A stretch of 5,232 nt of DNA from assembly GCA_002352705.1 (NCBI GenBank), contig DEIW01000178.1, positions 4,743-9,974 on the forward strand, written 5' to 3'. Shown here piece after piece: positions 5,196-5,232 of this stretch. The notes under the pieces were generated by a model. It made no database searches. It was not told the DNA's origin and was given only the letters and a program-made list of their open reading frames with translations. The position numbers were made by a program, and so were the translations under genes. Each line of letters opens with the position of its first letter. The first letter of the stretch is position 1. This DNA comes from Bacteroidales bacterium UBA2764 (GTDB lineage Bacteria; Bacteroidota; Bacteroidia; Bacteroidales; Paludibacteraceae).

Positions 5196-5226
5196 TTTAT
5201 ATATTCCCATCCATATATAAGTCAAA
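5196..5226 (-). promoter_or_regulatory. Weak candidate promoter upstream of the 75-residue gene
   Basis: On the minus strand TTTG (5226-5223), 19 bases, then TATATAAA (5203-5196) has the geometry of a Bacteroidetes promoter, but only the TAnnT part of the -7 box matches. The surroundings (5150-5232) are A/T-rich and hold no other gene or hairpin I can support. The transcription unit may begin here or outside the window. Confidence 0.2.
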
Positions 5227-5232
5227 AAAGTG

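Overview
This window looks like a piece of a Bacteroidales chromosome (Bacteroides/Prevotella-like). The evidence is two perfect Bacteroidetes-type promoters (TTG, 20 bases, TAnnTTTG), weak Shine-Dalgarno sequences with A/T-rich leaders, an ECF sigma factor coupled by ATGA to a downstream gene, and family members typical of that order. The genus is an inference. I see no rRNA, tRNA, CRISPR array, transposase or phage gene.

All genes lie on the minus strand, so transcription runs from high to low coordinates. From 5149 down to 1008 come: a 75-residue unknown protein; a bile acid:sodium symporter (BASS) family transporter; a short spacer holding what looks like the decayed 3' end of a TonB-like gene; a beta-carbonic anhydrase; a YbaK-type Cys-tRNA(Pro) deacylase whose start overlaps the carbonic anhydrase stop by one base; an uncharacterised 175-residue protein; and, two bases after it, a 400-residue fusion of a GNAT acetyltransferase to an AlkD-like DNA alkylation repair domain. 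These genes are tightly packed and probably form one or two transcription units, but apart from the last pair they do not make an obvious pathway. They look like housekeeping, stress and transport functions.

From 1007 down to 500 there is about 500 bases without a credible gene, and it is the most unusual part of the window. It holds five tandem 23-bp units (735-849) flanked by two divergent, near mirror-image promoters that share TTGCATAT at the -33 position and have identical spacing. The left promoter drives the ECF sigma factor at 14-499 through a leader of about 170 bases. The right promoter points into a region with no gene on its strand, toward the 3' end of the GNAT-AlkD gene, so it would make a small or antisense RNA or is a leftover of a mobile-like element. 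The sigma gene overlaps by ATGA the start of another gene that leaves the window, probably its regulator or operon partner.

Main leads: the repeat array with outward-facing promoters, the GNAT-AlkD fusion with its tightly coupled unknown partner, and the TonB-like relic upstream of carbonic anhydrase.
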